A stretch of DNA of 6,198 bases, from positions 1-6,198 of the forward strand of contig JBMYMD010000045.1 of the NCBI GenBank assembly GCA_049596955.1. The letters run 5' to 3'. This DNA comes from UBA3478 sp049596955. GTDB lineage: Bacteria; Bacteroidota; Bacteroidia; Flavobacteriales; Flavobacteriaceae. The position numbers were made by a program, and so were the translations under genes. The stretch's first letter is position 1. Every line of letters begins with the position of its first letter. The notes beneath the pieces are model-generated. The model saw only the letters and a list, made by a program, of their open reading frames with translations. It made no database searches and had not been told where the DNA came from. Positions 6,079-6,198 of this stretch are shown here, in pieces.

Positions 6079-6198
6079 TTAGTTGTTCGTCTTTTTTGAA
6101 GAGTGCTTTTTAAACCATGCATTGATATAACCGTGAGTTCTTAGAAAGTTTGATGGTTTAGAACTCGTTCCGTGATATTCTTTATTAAATCTGATCAT
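6079..6198 (-). CDS. C-terminal end of an unidentified protein, continuing past the right edge
   Basis: The minus strand is open from the right edge to a TAA at 6079-6081, giving 39 residues that include YHGTSSKPSNFLRTHGYINA and then WFKKHSSKKTNN at the C-terminus. The mix of Gly, Pro, aromatic and charged residues, with a lysine-rich hydrophilic tail, looks like a real protein end rather than a chance frame. I do not recognise the family. The first codon in the window happens to be ATG (6198), so a complete 39-residue ORF is also possible. Its orientation and 97-base distance to the sulfatase start suggest the same transcription unit. In such loci the neighbour is often another glycan-degrading enzyme, but nothing visible here proves that. 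Confidence 0.45.
   Translation of the reverse strand: MIRFNKEYHGTSSKPSNFLRTHGYINAWFKKHSSKKTNN

Noticed and set aside
5799..6113. Plus-strand 104-codon ORF spanning the sulfatase 5' end and the gap.
   Set aside because: It is antisense to the sulfatase N-terminus and to the right-edge frame, Cys- and Phe-rich without a recognisable motif; most likely a shadow frame.
6135..6166. Perfect inverted repeat GAGTTCT / AGAACTC with an 18-base spacer, with CCGTGA repeated directly nearby (6131-6136 and 6170-6175).
   Set aside because: It lies inside the coding-like tail at the right edge, the arms are only 7 bases, and no T-tract follows on either strand, so an operator or terminator role is not supported.

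Overview
The window looks like a piece of a marine-type Bacteroidota chromosome. This is inference from four things: AT-rich DNA, two lipoprotein-type signal peptides, mostly absent Shine-Dalgarno sites, and an iduronate-2-sulfatase-type sulfatase of the kind common in polysaccharide-degrading Bacteroidota. No 16S rRNA or other marker gene is present, so the assignment is tentative.

Layout, left to right. Positions 1-1512 (minus) hold most of an exported amidohydrolase of the D-aminoacylase (N-acyl-D-amino-acid deacylase) family; its C-terminus lies beyond the left edge. Positions 1513-1730 are a divergent intergenic region with a possible Bacteroidota-type promoter and a small hairpin that displays a perfect AGGAGG. 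Positions 1731-3134 (plus) encode a YfcC/DcuC-family inner-membrane carrier. Positions 3142-4314 (plus), 7 bases downstream, encode an ArgE-type M20 metallopeptidase/deacetylase. A 79-base convergent gap with a weak terminator candidate follows. Positions 4394-5986 (minus) encode a lipoprotein sulfatase of the iduronate-2-sulfatase type that must start at a non-ATG codon. The right edge (6079-6198, minus) carries the last 39 codons of an unidentified upstream gene.

The first three genes read as one divergently arranged module. An exported D-aminoacylase-like hydrolase could act on N-acyl amino acids or related amides outside the inner membrane. The YfcC-type carrier could import the product or substrate, and the cytosolic ArgE-type enzyme could remove a remaining N-acyl group. 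The substrates are not known from sequence, and this pathway is a hypothesis. The sulfatase belongs to a separate, minus-strand unit that probably continues to the right and points to use of sulfated glycans.

The most notable oddities are altered metal-ligand motifs in the amidohydrolase (HTN instead of HxH, and His where the D-aminoacylase Cys ligand is expected), a strong Shine-Dalgarno held in a hairpin ahead of a two-codon ORF, and the ATG-less sulfatase. I saw no CRISPR array, insertion sequence, tRNA, rRNA or integration site.
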